This document shows positions 59,483-64,000 of a DNA stretch of 64,000 nucleotides, piece after piece (within the stretch, counting starts at the first letter, position 1; each line of letters begins with the position of its first letter). This stretch comes from Strongylocentrotus purpuratus. Its lineage: Eukaryota; Echinodermata; Echinoidea; Camarodonta; Strongylocentrotidae. The stretch spans positions 3,870,339 to 3,934,338 of the forward strand of contig NW_022145604.1 of assembly GCF_000002235.5 (NCBI RefSeq), in the 5' to 3' direction. The notes under the pieces were generated by a model. It did no database searches. It was given only the letters and a program-made list of their open reading frames with translations, and was not told the origin of the DNA. The position numbers and the translations under genes were made by a program.

Positions 59483-62400
59483 ATGGTGGGTTCTTTGTAT
59501 AGCGCTCAGGTCTGTCAGGCTTGACAGTTGACAATCCTGGCGCTCTACAATTATATCCGGGTGTCATTATACCATTCAAGCAGTTCAATGAATACTTACA
59601 AATGTTTTTTAATAGAGAGGTGAACCTGAAATGTATGAAAACTAACTGGCTGTATCATCTTTATTTCACATGCCTTCGATTCATATGCAATTGTGCCCCA
59701 ACTGCATCATTCATTCACAATCACATACAAACATTACTTTAAAGCACCTGAAAAATTGTAAATACTTGATTCATCATTCAAAAATCACACACAAAGAAAA
59801 AACATGCAGGTAATAAATTTGTTAAGTGACCCATATGAAGAATTCTATTCATTCTCAATCAAATGAAATATGTGCGAAGTGAAGAAGAACACAGTTCACA
59901 CATTCCTTTAAAGCGTCTCGCACTAGTCAGAACATCGTTCTTTTATACAAAAAAATTGTTCGCAAAACTGGGTGGGGCTAATCACGAGCCAACTGTTATT
60001 TCGACTGACTTCGTTAAAATAAGTTCTTTATTTGAGGTTCTTCATATTGTTGTATTCTAATATGTGCATTCCTTTTGTCATACAATGATTCTTTACAAGA
60101 CTTTTCTTTATACAAGTTTCATATAAACTTTAGCATAGTCTGAAGTTCTGAAAAGGCTTCCAATCACATTTGAATCATTCAAGTTTCCATCATCTCTGTA
60201 AATCGCCTCCGGCAAGATATTTCTCACATCAGAGGAGAATTCTGGAGGATTAAAGTGGATTCCACTTCTGATTTTGGCAGTACCAACCAAGGCCGAGTTC
60301 ATGAGATTGTGAAAACTTAACAAAATTTATTAATGGCATTGAATGGCTCTAGAAAATTGAAGAATGTGCCGGTACATGTCTAAAGAGTTGTTATGATTAA
60401 GCTTGGAATGTGTATCTGAAATGAATCATAGTGTTCATAAGATTTTCATAGAGCCTAAAGGTCATTTTATTACATTGCTTCAATATCAACAATTTAAAGA
60501 TGTTCAATATTAGAGTTCTCAAGTATGGCATTTATTTTGTTCCTCTTTAATAATAAGTTTTTAAAGTAAGTCACATTTAATTTGTGTTCAGTCTCCACAT
60601 GATCTCCATAGCATCCACCATACATGTAATGAATATATTATATAGCTATAAAATCAAGATTGCATTGAGAAGAGTAATGAAAGTTGAAACCCTAATCCTA
60701 GCAAGAAGGTCACATTAATCTTTTGGTTTTAATTGTGTAATCCATATCGTCTTGTTCTACAGAATCACCGATGCAAGGTCTAATGTAAGCTATTTATAAA
60801 AAATACACAAATAAAAATTAAATACCTTAAACTACACTGTAGGTTAGACAAAATCTTTAAATTACAACTCCAGATTACACTGGACAATTCATGTGCCCGC
60901 AGTTGCCCTGAAGCTTATTTTTTTTTATTTCTGTTTCACTTAGTGTCAATGAAAGGCAACCCGTGCATCAATCACACACATTAAGTTGTGCATCCCATAA
61001 ATTGTAACAATAAAAACTAAAATGTAGTTCTAAATCAAAACTGCTTGCTTCTTTCAATTTCGTAGTTTGACAACTCTATTTATGTTACTTTATAATAATG
61101 ATAACAATTAGCTCAATCAATATATACTTTAATGCGCTGTGATGAAAAACAAAACTCCTATAACAGAATACTTTACAGTCGTACAGACACAAATAGAAAG
61201 ATAAAAATAAAAACTGTTCAAATGCTTTATGAGACCCAATGACCGAATGACGTATTGGTTCTACACTGTATCAAGGGAAACATATCCACTTTAAAAAGAT
61301 AAGAAAAGTACATAGTACAAAGTACATAGTTACATGTACATGTATATTCATTGATATTGATGGGGAGTGATCAAGTTGAGGGCATGAAAGTTAAGTTAAG
61401 CTGCCAGTACTCATACTCTTGAACATCAGAGAAGGAGATCTGAAAATAAATGTGTGTAGTACAGCAGACTATTTCCTTTAAATCCATGAAGAGATGCAAA
61501 GGAAAGCGCATGATAATAAACATGATAGCTGCGGTCTGTGTTGTTCGATTGTAAAAACAAGACTCTGTTTGGTCTCCAAAGCTCAGAGCCCTCCCCTAAA
61601 AACATTGCTTGATGAATTTTTGTAATGATAGAGAGTAGAACATGTAGATAGAGATGAAATGGATTCACAGAGCAGAGAGGGGATCAAGAAAATTACCAGC
61701 ACCATTCAGATCTAGGACAAATGATCCAGTGACAATTGCTGGGGGGTTCGTTTCCTACACTTTCCAAATTTCTAACTTCAACCTGAAATGTATACTACAC
61801 CAGGACACCTAACCTAGATATTATCCAAACATCACCTAAAATGCAGTTGATTTCTGATCTTGATTTCATAGAACTGTGTTGGAATACACACCGGAAAGCA
61901 ACAGGAAAAAAAACATGGCTGTATAATATTATTCCCCCAAAACCACATCAATTTATATTTGATACATGTAGTTCTATCACAACTTTAAATGTTGTTATCC
62001 TTTATCTGAAGGTCGATTGGAACAGCCTAACAGGTTAGACTTACCCTTCAATTTCATTTGACTAGTTTCAGAACCATGCCAATGTCTATTTATGATGAAG
62101 GCTACATATTAAAATGGTAATCTCTGTCTATGGAGCCTTGTGGCTTGTGTAATACAGTGAACAGAATATAGCATGTTAGAAATGGATTTTTCTTTATTAC
62201 CTTGAAAATGGATCATATGATTGGTTCAAGAATGTAGCCAATGGCAAACAAGTATACAAGTAATGAGTTTATGCATTAAGTTTTTTCCATTGCAGTCGAC
62301 TATACAATTTTTGTGCAGTATACACGCAGTATGAAAGTTGTACATGTATACATGCAACACTAAGTAATGCATGCTCCATGTATCACTCTTGATTATCTTG

Positions 62401-62784
62401 ATGCATCCAAATTTCAGACACGATGGAATGCAAGTAATTTCATCAGGTAAGGATATTGATGATGCCCACACTTAGAAGTGCATTGTGCATGGAGTACTGC
62501 ACACGTCCTTATGATGTGACGTGACGTCGTCCAATAAAGCAAATGCCAGCCCCAATAATTGTGCAGCTTTTTAGTAAAATTCTCGCCTTTATACTCATAT
62601 TGTAGACCATTTTAGACAATAATACATGTTTTTAGCACTTGTATACATGATATGCACTGCGAAGCGCTTGGTTTTAAAGTCACAATGAAACGGACAATCA
62701 ACTCAACTAGTCTTGTTCATTTTCCTACTGCGTATAGTGTTTATTCACTAAATATACTTGCAAGTTGCAAACATGTATTCGTTT

Positions 62785-62925
62785 ATTTAAACATATTTGT
62801 GGCTTTACACCCAGTAAATAAGATCGATTGATCGATCTGTATTAAAAAACAAGTCAGAAAAAATCTTGGAACCAGCAGGACTTGAACCTGACTTTACTGG
62901 GTGTTAAGCCACAAATATGTTTAAA
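62785..62925. mobile_element. Hairpin element with tRNA-like segment
   Basis: Arms of 34 bp pair: aaacatatttgtggctttac at the left and gttaagccacaaatatgttt at the right. On the minus strand the right part reads GGTTCAAGTCC followed by TGCTGGTTCC, which resembles the T-arm and 3' end of a tRNA. No full cloverleaf, so not a functional tRNA. Confidence 0.55.
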
Positions 62926-63262
62926 TACTTGAAATTTCTCCCAGGAAGCATTAAATGTATTTGTTTATCATCAAGCAGAGCACATTTAGGGTAATAAACT
63001 TTGAATCTACAGGTATACCCTTAAAATTTAGACCAATTTATTTAGTGCAGCTACTGTATAAATATACTCTACAATGCTGTGATAATAACAGCACTCCTAA
63101 CAGTGCTACTATACAGACACACAATAATAACTATTCTTTCTAAAATACTCTTATATTTCTAGAGTAAATAATTACACAGTGGGGGTAATGGACCCTGGTC
63201 TTTCCGGTCTTCTGTTTGACCTTTGAGTAAGGTCATTGTTCTGGAATGTCAAGTGGTTTGGT

Positions 63263-63264
<2 letters not shown>

Positions 63265-63321
<57 letters not shown>
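63265..63321. repeat. (GT)n(GA)n microsatellite
   Basis: About 14 GT units directly followed by about 14 GA units. Confidence 0.95.
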
Positions 63322-63323
<2 letters not shown>

Positions 63324-63375
63324 GGGGGGGGAGAGAAGAGAGAGATGATAAACATAGAGTTAGAAAGACAAAATA

Positions 63376-63580
63376 TACTCTCTTAAAAAAAAAGAGTGAA
63401 TTTTCACTCTATTTTCACTTTCTTGGGAGTGACGTCCGTGATCACTTGTTTAGGAGTGAAAATCGATTGATTTTAGAGTGCTCTCTAAGAAGAAAAGAGT
63501 GAACGTTCACTCTATTTTCACTACATTTTCACTCTCCAGAGGAGTGACGTCCGTGATCACTCGATTTTTTTTAGAGAGTA
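63376..63580. mobile_element. TA-flanked MITE with doubled GAGTGAAAA...TTCACTC core
   Basis: Ends TACTCTCTTAAAAAAAA and TTTTTTTTAGAGAGTA form a terminal inverted repeat with TA on each side, as in Tc1/mariner-type MITEs. Inside, a unit of about 100 bp containing gagtgacgtccgtgatcact occurs twice (about 63378-63480 and 63481-63579). Each unit itself contains a short GAGTGAA/TTCACTC palindrome. Confidence 0.65.
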
Positions 63581-64000
63581 AGTTGTAAAGTTTCAAGTCA
63601 AGTTCACATCTATGGAGTGAATGGGAAGAAAGAGTAGATGCAAGCCTACCAGTACCAGCACAACTACCTCAACAGATCCAAGAACAAACATCTTAATTAC
63701 CTTCCTGGCACTAAGACAGATTATATCCTATATTCCCTTCCTGGAATCATGTATGTACCCTGTACATGACCTCACAGAGTGACCTCATAAACTGTTTTGT
63801 ATGGTACCAAACAAACATTTCTTGGTAAGTAATAATAATAATAAATAACAGTGCTTACACAGCACTTACATGTACCACCTAAGTCTCTAAGCGCTATAAC
63901 AAACAAAATACAATGATGAACAGTTATATGTACATATTAAACAAAACAAAAAATACAAATAAACCTACAAATTTAATAAAATACATATGAAAATAAACAT

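Larger units (their letters stand above)
45190..64000. other. Gene-poor interval with MITEs
   Basis: No recognisable host exon was seen on either strand over about 19 kb. It holds family 2 MITEs (45797, 52681), a fold-back at 55250, a tandem array at 57178, a tRNA-like SINE at 58435, a family 1 MITE at 58886, a hairpin at 62785 and a TA-flanked MITE at 63376. Plus-strand frames at 49527-49805 and 49821-50192 (92 and 123 codons) match nothing I know. Confidence 0.5.

Noticed and set aside
59254-59524. Ile- and Met-rich frames on both strands
   Set aside because: Products of AAT/GAT trinucleotide repeats.
63236-63502. Frame with alternating Cys-Val and Glu-Arg
   Set aside because: Translation of (GT)n(GA)n followed by a MITE.

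Overview
The window is a piece of an animal nuclear chromosome. It has split genes with GT-AG introns, AT-rich non-coding DNA, long homopolymer and microsatellite tracts, and many small fold-back transposons. A well-conserved myosin X, frequent ACATGTA-type words and the repeat types suggest a marine invertebrate, most likely a deuterostome such as a sea urchin. That organism call is inference; nothing in the sequence names the species.

The one host gene I can read lies on the minus strand from about 18.3 kb down to the left edge. Thirteen exons, joined in consistent phase, encode about 550 residues of a class X (Myo10-type) myosin motor. They run from just after the N-terminal SH3-like region, through the P-loop, switch I, switch II and relay helix, to just before the C-terminal part of the motor. 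The rest of the motor, the IQ motifs, PH domains, MyTH4 and FERM lie beyond position 1. One exon is only 14 nt long. In two introns the 3' end of the neighbouring exon has been tandemly duplicated. In the larger array (4.4-5.4 kb) three extra copies are each 54 bp, open in frame and bounded by usable AG and GT. Each encodes the actin-binding loop that carries the TEDS-rule residue.

The start of the gene is uncertain. The first clear exon has a good start context (ACCATGG). A CpG-rich stretch at 42.6-43.1 kb with a strong minus-strand donor could be a distant promoter and first exon.

From 18.5 to 64 kb I find no other host protein gene. This part holds a 5'-truncated LINE (21.0-23.0 kb) with an open reverse transcriptase frame and a fold-back element in its 3' part; several families of MITEs (TTAA/TCAA-flanked, TTA-flanked, TA-flanked, and fold-backs without a clear target duplication); tRNA-like SINE remnants; and degenerate tandem arrays. 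A composite block at 43.9-45.2 kb is bounded by exact 36-bp direct repeats and contains a GCGTA-rich fold-back.
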